Below are positions 10,020 through 20,966 of a DNA stretch of 64,000 nt, piece by piece (the stretch's first letter is position 1; every line of letters starts with the position of its first letter). Source of the DNA: Ureaplasma sp. ES3154-GEN (GTDB lineage: Bacteria > Bacillota_I > Bacilli_A > Mycoplasmatales > Mycoplasmoidaceae). A program made the position numbers and the translations under genes. Below the pieces are notes generated by a model. The model saw only the letters and a program-made list of their open reading frames with translations, made no database searches and had not been told where the DNA came from. The stretch spans positions 1 through 64,000 of the forward strand of contig NZ_JAOXHM010000003.1 of the NCBI RefSeq assembly GCF_025780075.1, in the 5' to 3' direction.

Positions 10020-13000
10020 TTATTTAATTTTTACAAATGGTTGGGTATTTTCGTTGTATAAACGTTGGTCAAAAATTTGAGCTTTAAACTCAGGATTAAT
10101 TTTACTTAAAGCTTGAATGCTTATTGTTGGTTCATTAATTGCCAATAACATCACCATTTTAATTAACTGGTCACGCGATAGCTTTAAGAGTGATGTGCTT
10201 GTTGTTTGGTTTCAATCCAATTGCTTAACATCGTTTGCATTGAATTGGGAAACCACAAGTGTTTGTTTTCAATCAGGTTGGTCCTTAACATTAAACAAGT
10301 TAGTAACTTTGTTTGCATCACGGTAGTAAATATAATCAAGTTGCAGTGGGGTAAACATAATGTCTGGATAAAGCTTAATTGTCTCTACCATATTCGAACG
10401 AAGTTCATCGAATGTTAGAGGTAATGTTTGTTTATTGTTATTTGAATCCAAATATTCTTTAGTTTTGTTAATGATAGTTTGTAATTGATCATTGGTTTGT
10501 GTTGAATATAATAAATCTTTCAATTCAGTAGCTAACTCATAGAATTGGTTATAACTATTAAACGATTGGACAAGACTAATTAACGCATCTTTAGATGTGT
10601 ATTTATATAATACACCCTTATATTTGATTTGCTCATCATCATTAACTATAAATGTTTTGTTATCAAATAAATCTACACTATTTAAGTGTTCATTTAAACG
10701 GGTACGTTGATTGTCTTTTGTAATTAAACCAAGATAACTGTGGATAATTTTGTTATCAACAGTTGTATAGTTTATGATTTGGGGATTTTTAACATATGTT
10801 AAATTGTTCAAGAATTCTTGAGAGTTTACAATTTTGTTGTCCTGATTAATATATACTTCACTTGGATTTATGTTCAATGTATTTCATAACTCGTTTTCAG
10901 GTTGGTAAATATGTGTTGCGTAATCATAAAAAACATTTTTTCCAAAATTGGGTAAATTTTTTGTATTTTCTTGCATTGCATAGGCAACAAATAATTGGTT
11001 ATCATTACTTTCAAGTAGTGAATTTAAATATTTTTTAAAGTTGTCTAGAGTAACTTTTTCATCTTTAATTCCAAGTAAATAAACAAATGTATATAATTGC
11101 TTTAAATCGTTTGCATCAAGCTCATAATTTAGCAATAAATTTTTAATTTTAATGTTTAGATGATTTTGTTGTAATGCTAAATTGTATAAATCAGCATTTG
11201 TTTTTAATTGTTCACTAGGGTTAGAGTGGAATTTATTATTTGAATTCACAACTTGTTGTTTTTGTTTAATAAACATATTAATCGCATCATTAATTAAACT
11301 TTGTTGATCAATAGGCAAATATGTCAACTGGTTTAAATCAATAATATTTAAAAATAATTGCTCATAAACTTTGCGTAAGACAAGGTTTGACATTGTTTGT
11401 GTTTGGTATGCATTATTAAATACAGTATTTACAACATAGTTATTAAAAGTAATATTTTGTGTACGATTAACATTGGGATTAATTAAATTAGTATTTATCT
11501 CATAACTTGCTGCAAGTGTGTTTATTAAATTATCTAGTTGTTCATTATTGGGTGTAGTTTCTAAATGTAGCGTATTTAATAACTCACTTGTAATTGTATA
11601 GTTGTTGTTTTTATCTTGTGTTAATTTAATTCCTGAGCGCAAACCGTTATCGAAAATATTAGCCGCTAACACATTGTCTGCAACTTGCTTGTTGTAAGTA
11701 TTTACGAGTTGATTCATAGTTCGATATAGCTGTTCGTTGTTGTTGTTTTGGCTAAATTTAAATCATTCGTTAATAAGTTTAGTTGTGTTGTCGTTGAATG
11801 AGGTTGGACTAAAGCTGGCTCCTTCTGCTAAATTGGTTTTAAATAGGAAATCGGGATCATTAAAAGTTTGTGCATAATAACTTACTAACAATTGGTCTTT
11901 ATGGTTTTTAAAGAAATCTTTTAGTTTTTTTAAACCATCAACTGTAGGTAAATTGGTTGTCTTGTTATTGAATAAAGCAGTTTGTAAAAGGAATTGGTTT
12001 TTTAGATATGTATAAAAAGCGCTTTCATTAGCGTTTTTCTCTTGTAATTGATTTGCATTTACAAGTGTATAAATATTTACCCCTGTAGGTGTTAAATTGA
12101 CACTAAAATATTGATTATTTGCGTGCACAATAATTTGGTTAGTAATTTGTTTTATATTGGCTAAATCATTAGAAAAGGCGTTTTGATTATTTAAAGATAA
12201 GGGGTAAAAGAATTTATTAAACCCTGGAATTGACTGCTCGTCTGTGCGAACAAAATTTGCGAGCAAATCATCTTTGAAACCTTCAACTACAGGAATGTCA
12301 TTTGATGTTTGATTACTATTTAATTGGGTAACTAAACGCATAATTCCTAATACTTCATTGGTTTGCAGGTCTTTTTTATTAACTAAATCTGTTAGATTAG
12401 TACTTTGAAAACTAATTAAATCTTTGTTGTCAGCGTTGATCATTCAGTTATCTGTTTTTATTGCAGTAATAAACTTTTGATAATTTTTGTGGGTTTTATC
12501 ATTATCAGGGGTTTTATTAAAAAAAGGAAAAGATTGATTCGCTTTTTCGGGTAGTTGTTTAAAAATTTCTTTGTTAAATAGGTTTTGGTTTTTTAAATCA
12601 TCATAACTAAAACTAGTTTTAACTAATGATACTGGAAAGTTTTGTCTAACATATTGATCGGCAATGAAGTTTAAAAAATGCGCATACCCTTTATCACTTT
12701 CGTTATTACTAAAAATTGATACAGGATTTTGTTTTTGTAAATAAACTTGTGCATCACTGGTTATTGTGTTTATGAAATTTTGATCATCGTCTTGCACAAA
12801 CAATAAATTTTTGTCATCAAATACTTGCTCATCAATTAATGAATAAGCGTGATCAATAGCTTGGAATTTGATTCAGTTAGCTTTTGTCCCCCCAAAACTA
12901 TTGTAAATAGCATTTTGGATCGCAATATCCTTGTCATTACCAAACCGTTCAGCTGCTGTTTTTGCAATCCGGTCTAGTTCATCACTTTTATTTTGGATAA

Positions 13001-13295
13001 AACGATCAACACTTCGGTTTCATTTAACATTAGTATTTTGTTTCACTCACTCGTAAATGTTCGCTTTGAGTTGAGCAGTTAAAAAAGTTCTAACACCGGT
13101 GTCAGTATGCATAATTGTATTTCATGCATCTAATGTAGATAAATTTGAACTAATGTTTTTACCATCACCAATATTAATACTTGTTTTAAATGCGTTAGTC
13201 TTGGATATTTTTGCACATCCCACGGCTATTCCAACGGTTGCTAACATCAAGGGAACACTTGCAAGTAAAGGGAATAATTTTTTCTTAAATTTCAT
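10020..13295 (-). CDS. Large (1,091-residue) membrane lipoprotein
   Basis: A lipoprotein signal (MKFKKKLFPLLASVPLML) ends at VGC, giving lipid-modified Cys27. The remaining ~1,060 residues are hydrophilic, rich in Asn, Gln and Leu and apparently helical, with no membrane segment. An early block (residues ~60-125: DRFIQNKSDELDRIAKTAAE, then FGNDKDIAIQNAIYNSFGGT) resembles the N-terminal helical region of SurA/PrsA-type or trigger-factor-like mycoplasma lipoproteins, so a surface chaperone is possible but weakly supported. The ORF needs many TGA as Trp. The start ATG 13293-13295 has GGAG upstream. It is divergent from sufC and is followed two bases later by rpe. No frameshift was found over 3.3 kb. 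Confidence 0.85.
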
Positions 13296-13420
13296 AACAA
13301 CTCCAACAGTATTTTAAATATATTATAATTAATAAGTTATATGCATAGTTTAAAGCAATATTTTATTAATTATACAAAAAAATAAACAGCAATTGCAGAT
13401 TGTTGTATTAAGGAGATTGA
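13296..13420. promoter_or_regulatory. Divergent promoter region between the large lipoprotein gene and the suf operon
   Basis: This 125-base A/T-rich gap must carry promoters for both directions. TATAAT at 13324-13329 is a plausible -10 for the suf operon, leaving a ~90-base leader. An AAGGAG ribosome site sits just before sufC. No hairpin or regulator box was recognised. Confidence 0.45.
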
Positions 13421-14239
13421 ATGCAAACGATCAAAATTAAAAATTTAAGTGTTAGTATTGATAATGAAAAAATTTTATCTGATATTAATTTAACGATTAA
13501 CCAAGGCGATGTCATTGCAATTATGGGTCCAAATGGACATGGAAAATCAACGCTGTTTAAAGCGATCATGAAACATTATAGTCTCAGTTATGATATGGGG
13601 GATATTTTGTTTGATGATGTTAGTATTAACGATTATGAAACTAATGATATTGCTCAACAAAAAGTTTTTCTAGCAACTCAAAATCCAATCGAAATTCCGG
13701 GGCTGGCCATGCTTGATTTTTATCGAACGTTAGTTAGTAATTATGAAAATAATGAAAATTTAAATGTTTTAGATTTATATAGTAAATTAAATGAAAAAAT
13801 GAAGGTATTATCATTGGATTCATCGTTATTGCAGCGTTCATTTAATGATAATTTTAGTGGTGGAGAAAAAAAGAAAAACGAGATTTTACAACTTGCAGTT
13901 TTGAATCCGGATTTTATCTTTTTAGATGAAATCGATTCGGGATTAGATGTGGATGCATTAAAAATGATTAGTAACATTTTGCAGGAACAGCGTGTTTTAA
14001 ACAAGGCAATTTGCTATATTTCGCACAACAATGGCTTAGTGAATTTAATCCCCCCAACTAAGGTATTATTAATGATTAATGGACAAATTGTACAAGTTGG
14101 TGATATGTCATTAGCACAACGAATTCTAAGTGAGGGTTATGCTTGGGTTGAAAAAGAATTGGGGATTACAATAAGTAAACAAAAATCAAAAGACACATTT
14201 GAAAATATTCAGTTAGGAGTATGTGGTGCAAATAGATAA
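13421..14239 (+). CDS. sufC: Fe-S cluster assembly ATPase SufC
   Basis: SufC is the ABC-type ATPase that energises the SufBC2D scaffold during iron-sulfur cluster assembly in the cytosol. This 272-residue protein has Walker A GPNGHGKST at residues 36-44, the signature FSGGEKKKNE, Walker B with the SufC-specific FLDEIDSGLD, and a switch His in YISHNNG. The length is slightly above the usual ~250. ATG 13421 follows an AAGGAG site. It is the first gene of a tightly packed suf operon and overlaps sufD by 17 nt. Confidence 0.95.
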   Translation: MQTIKIKNLSVSIDNEKILSDINLTINQGDVIAIMGPNGHGKSTLFKAIMKHYSLSYDMGDILFDDVSINDYETNDIAQQKVFLATQNPIEIPGLAMLDFYRTLVSNYENNENLNVLDLYSKLNEKMKVLSLDSSLLQRSFNDNFSGGEKKKNEILQLAVLNPDFIFLDEIDSGLDVDALKMISNILQEQRVLNKAICYISHNNGLVNLIPPTKVLLMINGQIVQVGDMSLAQRILSEGYAWVEKELGITISKQKSKDTFENIQLGVCGANR

Positions 14240-14834
14240 GCAGCTTATTATTGTTGATCAGGATGTTAATTTTGATCTACATATTCACAAAAATACCGAC
14301 TATTATTTGTTAGATCTTAACCCGCACCCTCACAAGATTAAGATTAATCAATATTTATATGATAATGTGGAATCAACGATTCATTTGATTGTTTTAAACT
14401 ATGAAAATTACACAAAAGAAATTAACATTCAAGCCTATTTAAATAATAATTTTGCAAAAGCAATTAACTATGTTCAGGTTATTGGGTTTAATAATTCACA
14501 GACATCGGTTTTTTTAAATGCTCATTTGCATGCTAAATGTCATAGTAATCAGGTTGCACAGACAATTAAAGCGACATTATTGAATAATGCAAGGGTACAA
14601 GGTCAACCGACATTAACAATTGATTCCAATGACGTAAAAGCTTCACACGCTTATGAAGTAGGTAATATTCCTGATGATGTGTTGTTTTATTTAAAACTGA
14701 AAGGCTTAAGTAAACATGACGCAATTTACCTAATTGTTACGGCAATGTTTAACCAAGTCCTAAATCATTTTGATGATGATATTAAAAATAAGTATTGACA
14801 AAAAATACGTGATACTTTTGAAAGGATTATCTAA
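14223..14834 (+). CDS. sufD: SufD-like Fe-S scaffold protein, about half the usual length
   Basis: Only 203 residues against ~400 or more in typical SufD. The C-terminal half carries the SufB/SufD core: QGQPTLTIDSNDVKASHA followed by the FYLKLKGLSKHDAIYLIV helix that contacts SufC. The N-terminal helical domain and part of the beta-helix seem absent. The start is GTG at 14223 or, with better spacing from AGGAG (14214-14218), GTG at 14226; an ATG at 14221 is out of frame. The gene overlaps sufC by 17 nt and the sufS start by 1 nt. Reading TGA at 14798 as Trp extends it to TAA 14834. SufD is the non-catalytic partner of SufB, so a minimised version is plausible, but a SufB-paralogue role cannot be excluded. 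Confidence 0.8.
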
Positions 14835-16042
14835 TGAACTACAAGCATTATTTTCCCTGATTTAAACATAATCCAGATTACACGTATTTTGATTCAGCAG
14901 CAACTTCGCTAAAACCCCAGAGTGTAATTGACGCAATTAATGAGTATTATTTATCTCAATCGACAAATCCTCATAATAATGATTCCCCCTTCGCTTACCA
15001 AGCGAATGCTATTTTAAGTGCAACCCGGAAACAGATTGCAGATTGATGAAATACAGATGATGATGAAAGTATTATCTTTACAAGTGGAGCCACAGAAAGC
15101 ATTAATACAATTGCATTTGGCTTAAAACATTTATTAAAACCAGGTGATGAAATTGTATTAACTACAAGTGAACACGCTTCAAACTTATTGCCATGGTATG
15201 TGTTGCAAAAAGAAATTGGGGTGAAAATTATTTTTGCAAATCCTAAAAATAAACTTCCCCAGGTTAGTGATTTCGCTAAAGTTTTAACTTCTAAAACCAA
15301 AATTGTCGCTTTTGCCTCAGGAGGAAATTTAGTTGGCCATGTCTTGGATGAAAACGAGATTACAAATATTGTTAAAAGATATAACAAAGATATTCTCGTA
15401 TTGGTTGATGCAACTCAATCAGTCCAACACCGACCCATTAATTTACAGAATAGTGATATTGATTTTGTGGTGTGTTCGGCACACAAAATCTTTGGACCAA
15501 CCGGTATTGGCGCAATGTACATCCAACCGGCATTAATTAATCTTATTCGACCTCTAAAATATGGCGGAGGAATGAATTCATACATAGAAGCAAATGATTT
15601 TGGTATTTTTGATAATTATATGCGCTTTGAAGGTGGTTCACCACATACAGCAGGGGTTTATGGTTTTAATGCTGCTTTAAAGTTTATTAAACAGATTGGT
15701 TATGATACTATTCTCGAACACGAGCGAGAGTTAATGAACTATGCCGTGTCTAGATTAAAAGAGATTCCCGCGATCAAAATGTATATCCCCGAACATTTTT
15801 CTGCAACTATTTCGTTTAATTATAATGGGGTTTTTGCCCAGGATTTAGCACATTACTTAGGACGAAATAAGATTATTTGTCGAGCTGGTTTGTCTTGCGC
15901 AAAATTAATGAATGATATTTTAGACACACAAGCTGCAGTTCGGTTATCATTTTATTTATACAACACAAAAGATGACATTGATTATTTAATTGATGTTCTA
16001 AAAAAATACCACAAAGGAGATGAACTTGATGGGCTTATTTAA
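14834..16042 (+). CDS. sufS: Cysteine desulfurase SufS
   Basis: This PLP-dependent class V aminotransferase removes sulfur from cysteine and passes it as a persulfide to SufU. The protein has 402 residues. Recognisable features are YFDSAATSLKP at the N-terminus, FTSGATESIN, SEHASNLLPW (cofactor His), VDATQS, the PLP lysine K218 in SAHKIFGPTG, and the persulfide cysteine C355 in RAGLSCAKL. The usual family loop is RxGHHCA, so the residues before the cysteine differ here. ATG 14834 overlaps the sufD stop (TAATG), and the gene end overlaps sufU. TGA codons within the first 80 codons must be read as Trp. Confidence 0.95.
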
Positions 16043-16475
16043 AACTAAAGATCCCTTGGTTTTACGCAACATTATTATGCAACATTATGAAAAACCAACT
16101 CAACGCATTGACAATGCTAAACCAGCACCGTATTTGAATTTTCGGAACCGGATTGAATCGTGTATTGATGATATTACAGTTTTTGTTCAAGTTGAAAACG
16201 ATACTATCATTGATATAAAATTTTTGGGAACTGGTTGTGCAATTGCAACAGCATCAACCGATATTATGGTGGAGATGTTGAACAATAGCACCATTAGTGA
16301 TGCAGAAACATTATTAAATGAATATGAACAAATGTTACTAGGAAACGATTATAACGAAGAGATGCTTGCTGAATTAATTGCTTTTCATAACATTAAAAAT
16401 CAACCTAACCGTATTCGCTGTGGTTTAAACGGAATTGTTGCAATTAAGGAATGTTTAAAACAATATGAGCGATAA
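16029..16475 (+). CDS. sufU: Sulfur transfer/scaffold protein SufU
   Basis: SufU accepts sulfur from SufS and is a Zn-dependent sulfurtransferase or U-type scaffold. The three conserved cysteines are present: C45 (ESCID), C70 in GTGCAIATAST and C131 (IRCGLNG). An in-frame ATG exists at 16020, but it directly abuts the AAAGGAG site; ATG 16029 has correct spacing and gives MGLFKTKDP and 148 residues. The gene lies inside the suf operon, overlapping the end of sufS and, by 11 nt, the start of sufB, as expected for coordinated expression. Confidence 0.93.
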   Translation: MGLFKTKDPLVLRNIIMQHYEKPTQRIDNAKPAPYLNFRNRIESCIDDITVFVQVENDTIIDIKFLGTGCAIATASTDIMVEMLNNSTISDAETLLNEYEQMLLGNDYNEEMLAELIAFHNIKNQPNRIRCGLNGIVAIKECLKQYER

Positions 16476-17862
16476 TAACTTTGTTAAGCGTCCTTATCTT
16501 TATGGTTTTGCAGATGATATTCAACCTGATTTTCAAACACAAAAAGGTTTAAATATTGATGTTATTAAAGCGATTTCTCAACATAAGAATGAACCTGATT
16601 GAATGCTGGCATTTCGATTGCAATCATACCAAGCATTTATAAATTTAAAAAATCCTAAATGAGGCGCAAATTTAGATTTTATTAATTTTGATGATTATAT
16701 TTATTACGCAACTTTTAGTGCTGATATTAAAAAGTCATGAGACGATGTACCCCAAAAAATTAAGGATACTTTTAAAGCGCTAAATATTCAAGAAGCAGAA
16801 GCTAAGTTTTTGAATGGGGTACATACACAATATGATTCATCAGTGGTTTACGGTTCATTAATGAACGAATTAAAAAATAAGGGTGTAATTTTTACAGATA
16901 TTCATACCGCAGTTAACGAGCATTCTGAATTAATTAAAAAATATTTAGGAAAATTAGTTCCATTTAATGATAATAAATATGCTGCATTAAACTCTGCTGT
17001 TTTTTCGGGTGGAACATTTATCTATGTTCCAAAAAACACCAGAATTAATTTACCTTTACAATCTTATTTCCGAATTAATTCACAATCATTAGGGCAATTT
17101 GAGCGAACACTAATTATTATTGAAGAAAATTCATCACTTCATTATATCGAGGGATGTACAGCCCCGATTTATCAGAAAGATAATCTACACGCTGCAGTGG
17201 TTGAAATTTATGTGCATAAGAATAGCAAGTGTAGGTATACCACGATTCAAAATTGAAGTGATAATGTTTTAAATTTAGTTACTAAACGTGCGTATGTTGG
17301 GGAAAATGCAAATATGACATGAATTGATGGGAACATAGGTTCACGCATCAATATGAAGTATCCAGCATCAATTCTTGCTGAACCTTATGCTTCTAGTGAA
17401 TGCATTTCTATCGCCGTTGCTAAATCTAATGTTATCCAGGATGCGGGTGCAAAAATGATTCATTTAGCCCCTTATACACGGAGTAAAATCATTTCTAAGG
17501 CAGTAGGCTACGGGACGGGGGATTCACGATATCGTGGTTTGGTTAAAATTGGACCAGATGCTGCATTTAGTACTAGTAAAGTAGAATGTGATACTTTGCT
17601 ATTAAATGAAACCGCACGAAGTGATACTTTTCCGTTAGAAATTGTCGAAAATAATTCTTCGTACTTAAACCACGAGGCAACAGTAACAAAAATTAGTGCA
17701 GAACAATTATTTTATTTGCAAACCAAAGGTTTTAGTGTAGAACTAGCTGAACAATTAATCGTCTTTGGTTTCTTAAAAGAATTCAGCGATGAACTGCCAA
17801 TGGAATACGCAGCTGAATTAAATCGATTATTAAAATTAGATATGACTGGAGCAATTGGATAA
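16465..17862 (+). CDS. sufB: Fe-S cluster scaffold SufB
   Basis: SufB is the scaffold on which the cluster is built with SufC and SufD. The 465 residues match the family length. Hallmarks include NEPDWMLAFRL near the N-terminus, [11 protein letters not shown], the beta-helix core with [11 protein letters not shown], the acceptor cysteine in SKVECDTLL, and the NHEATVTKI loop corresponding to the conserved His-Glu that binds the nascent cluster, then [21 protein letters not shown]. Four TGA-Trp codons lie in the first quarter. ATG 16465 overlaps sufU by 11 nt. The next gene, proS, starts 1 nt after the stop. Confidence 0.95.
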
Positions 17863-17863
17863 T

Positions 17864-19282
17864 ATGAAATTAGAACGAATTATACGACGGGATGAAGATT
17901 TTGCTGCTTGATATCAATCAGTAGTAAGTAATGCAAAATTAATGATGCACACGAATGTGAAAGGGGCAATGATTTTTTTACCTAATGCATGAGCGATTTG
18001 AGAAAGTATTCGCAACACAATTGATCAAGTTTTCAAAAAATACCAGGTTAAAAATTTAGCGATGCCAACCTTGATTCCGATTAGTGAATTTCAGAAAGAA
18101 AAAGATCACATTGAAGGATTTGCTCCGGAGTTATACACAATTACACACATCGGAGATAAGCAGTTAGATAATCAATATGTAATTCGTCCAACGAGTGAAA
18201 TTTTATTTTGTCAATACTTTGCTAATATGGTAAATTCATATAAAGATTTACCAGTAAAAGTTAATCAGTGATGTTCAGTGATGCGTGCAGAAAAAACTAC
18301 CAAACCTTTTTTAAGAAATTCAGAATTTCATTGACAAGAATTACATGCTGTTTTTGCTCAACAGGATGAAGCTCAACAATTTGCAAGTGATATCATTGAC
18401 GAGTATGCACGTTTTGCAGAAGAGTGTTTATGTTTGCCTGTTTTCAAAGGTCAAAAAACACCATGAGAAAGATTTGCGGGTGCAGAAATAACGCATACCA
18501 TTGAAGCTGTTATGCAGGATGGACAAGCCTTGCAGGCTGGAACATCACACTATTTAGGGACATTATTTGCTCAAACATATAATATTAAATACCAAGGTAA
18601 TGATAATAAATTAAATTATGTACATCAAATGTCAGCTGGTGTATCAACTCGTTTAATTGGTGCATTGATTATGGTTCACGCGGATGACCAGGGTTTAATT
18701 CTCCCCCCACCAATTGCCCCAACCCAAATTGCATTAGTCTCAATTAATAATAAAAATATGCAAAATGAAGTTGACGCAGCCTTGGAAGCAATCAGAAACA
18801 ATCTGGAGAGTTATCGTGTTGAAATTGATGATTCAAATAAAGGTATTGGCTTTAAAATGGCTGAGCAGGAAATTATTGGCACCCCAATTGTTATTATTGT
18901 TGGGGCAAAGGATTTAACAAATAACGAAGTTACTGTTTATCGTCGGGATGAAAAAACAAAGACGATTGTCAAAATTGATGAACTAAATAATTATGTTGTA
19001 AATTTATATAATGACATTAAAACTAATATTTATAATAAAGCTCTTCTTCATCAAAAGGATAGTATTGTATATGCAAATAGTATTGAAGAATTAAAAGCCG
19101 CGATAGATAAGAAAAAAGTAGCACTATGTTACTTCGATGGAACAGAAGCGGATGATAAAGAAATTAAAAATTTAACAAATGCTTCTTCACGTTGTATTGT
19201 AGCATATACCGAAGAGGAACACCCTTGTTTCTTTACAAATAAAAAAACAAATAAATTAACCTTGTTTGCACGTGCATATTAA
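17864..19282 (+). CDS. proS: Prolyl-tRNA synthetase, archaeal/eukaryote-type
   Basis: This enzyme charges tRNA-Pro. At 472 residues it lacks the bacterial editing insertion between class II motifs 2 and 3. Motif 1 lies around MPTLIPISEF, motif 2 is NSEFHWQELHAVFA, and motif 3 is MSAGVSTRLIGALIM. After the anticodon-binding domain the C-terminal zinc-like region ends in ARAY; the terminal tyrosine is characteristic of the archaeal/eukaryote-type enzyme. It needs several TGA as Trp. It begins one base after the sufB stop, so it belongs to the suf transcript. The linkage to Fe-S assembly has no obvious biochemical reason. Confidence 0.93.
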
Positions 19283-19349
19283 TTTGATAATATAATTATA
19301 GATAAGATATAAATATTTATGCTTATGTCAATAGAAAGAGTGAAAATTG

Positions 19350-20900
19350 ATGGATAAAAATAAAAAAACAAATCCCATCAAAAATGATGATTTGGTTATT
19401 TTTGATGAATTAGTGGTTTTAGATTCTGATTCTTCGGATCATCACAAAAAACCAACAATTATTAAAGGAACAACAGATAATACTGGGTTAGATAGTGAAC
19501 AAAAAAGCACATATAAACCAGACGATGCTAATTCGATAACATCAAACAAGTTGTGAGAATTAGATGATTTTGTTTTACTAGAGAAAGAGCAAGTAAAAGA
19601 AAATTTTGTACAACCAAAAGTTAAGGAAGAAATTAAGTCCGATTTCACTTTACCAGTAGTTGAAGAGGTTATTCATGTAGATCCGGTAGTTGAGGAACAA
19701 GAAGAAACGCCAAATACAAAAATTGCTGATAAGGCAAGAGTTAATTTTGCAGATCAATTTTCTGAACCAGAAAAAGCTGGTGTTTCAAACCGGTTTAAAA
19801 CCCTTGATGAAAGTCAAAAAACATTAGAAAACATTGGAAAATATAGAGAAGAAGCTAATGTTTTTAATCAGAAGACAAATACAAGTAATACAAAGCCAGT
19901 AATTGTTTCTTCTATTAACAATGACTTAGAACCAAAAACGGAGTTAGAATCAAGCAAAGAGTCATCAGCTAATGAAGATTTAATTTTTGCATCTTTACCA
20001 AATTCAACTTTAGCGCTAGAAGAACAAGCTTCTACTCAAGATTCGGTTGTTGATGTACAGAGAAGTGGGTTTGTTGATGCTGAAAAAACATTAGAAGATG
20101 CAATTGAAATGAACTTACTAGATGACACATCTAAAATTGATCCTTTACGTTTATTACCTTTAGAAGGTTATTATGAAAACTTTTCAAAAATTGAGGATCT
20201 TTATCAAGATGACCACCATGGTGATGTTGATAAAATTGAAATGCAGTGATGATTAAAAGGTTCATTAGATGAGGAAAATACAGTTGCATCTCAACAACCT
20301 TCTTCGGGTATTGAAAATGTTCAAACAGGTACACCTATCAATTTTTTGGCTGTTGAACAACAAGATCTTTCTGCTAAAAAAGTGTGTTGTACTCGTTTAG
20401 ATCGTACAATTGATGAATGCATTACTTGTTATTTAAATCACCCACGACCAATTATTGACCCCCGTGTAAAATATTTAGATCAACGCTTAGAAATACTAGC
20501 AAATATGCAACAATTAAAGAGTAATATTGGTTACCAAAATACAACAGACTTAGTGACGGAAAAAGTTGTTGGTGAACCTAGATCAGTAGTGGTTAGTGAG
20601 CCAGTTGCTTTGGCTAGTGAAACAGAGGAATTACCCGTAATTAATGAAGAAGAAAATTTGGTTGATCAATTTTCAGAGCTAGAAAAAGCAGATGTTTCAA
20701 ATAAATTCAAAATTCTAGACGAAACTCCACAAACATTAGATAATATGGCGAAATATCAAAATGAAGAAGTAATTGTTCCGCTTGCTAATTCAGTAACTAG
20801 TGTATTGCAACCAGTGGTAGAACAAGAAGTTTTACCTACTATTTCACAATCAAAATACAAGAATCGTCATACATGATTTGCAACAGAATCACAAAAATAA
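19350..20900 (+). CDS. Acidic, low-complexity cytosolic protein with an internal 36-residue repeat
   Basis: This 516-residue protein matches no family I recognise. It has no signal peptide or membrane segment and is very rich in Glu, Asp, Ser and Val. Two separated copies of a ~36-residue block occur at residues ~133-168 and ~437-472, sharing the pattern DQFSExEKAxVSNxFKxLDE followed by TLxNxxKY. Between them, near residues 345-360, sits a cysteine cluster (KKVCCTRLDRTIDECITCYL) unlike the surrounding disordered sequence. The start is ATG 19350 (a TTG lies one codon earlier) with a weak AGAAAGAG site. TATAAT at 19291-19296 may be its promoter. A hairpin terminator follows. It could be a cytoskeletal or scaffold protein, by analogy with other acidic repeat proteins of Mollicutes. 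Confidence 0.75.
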
Positions 20901-20920
20901 TATATTAATCAACAATAAAT

Positions 20921-20946
20921 ATAGATACATGTTGTATCTATTTTTT
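20921..20946 (+). terminator. Rho-independent terminator after the acidic repeat protein gene
   Basis: Nine-base arms ATAGATACA (20921-20929) and TGTATCTAT (20933-20941) flank a 3-base loop, followed by a T-run to 20946. Confidence 0.8.
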
Positions 20947-20966
20947 GCATTTTAAAGGACTAACAT

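Noticed and set aside
14995-15387. 130-codon minus-strand ORF inside sufS
   Set aside because: Antisense to conserved SufS motifs; shadow.
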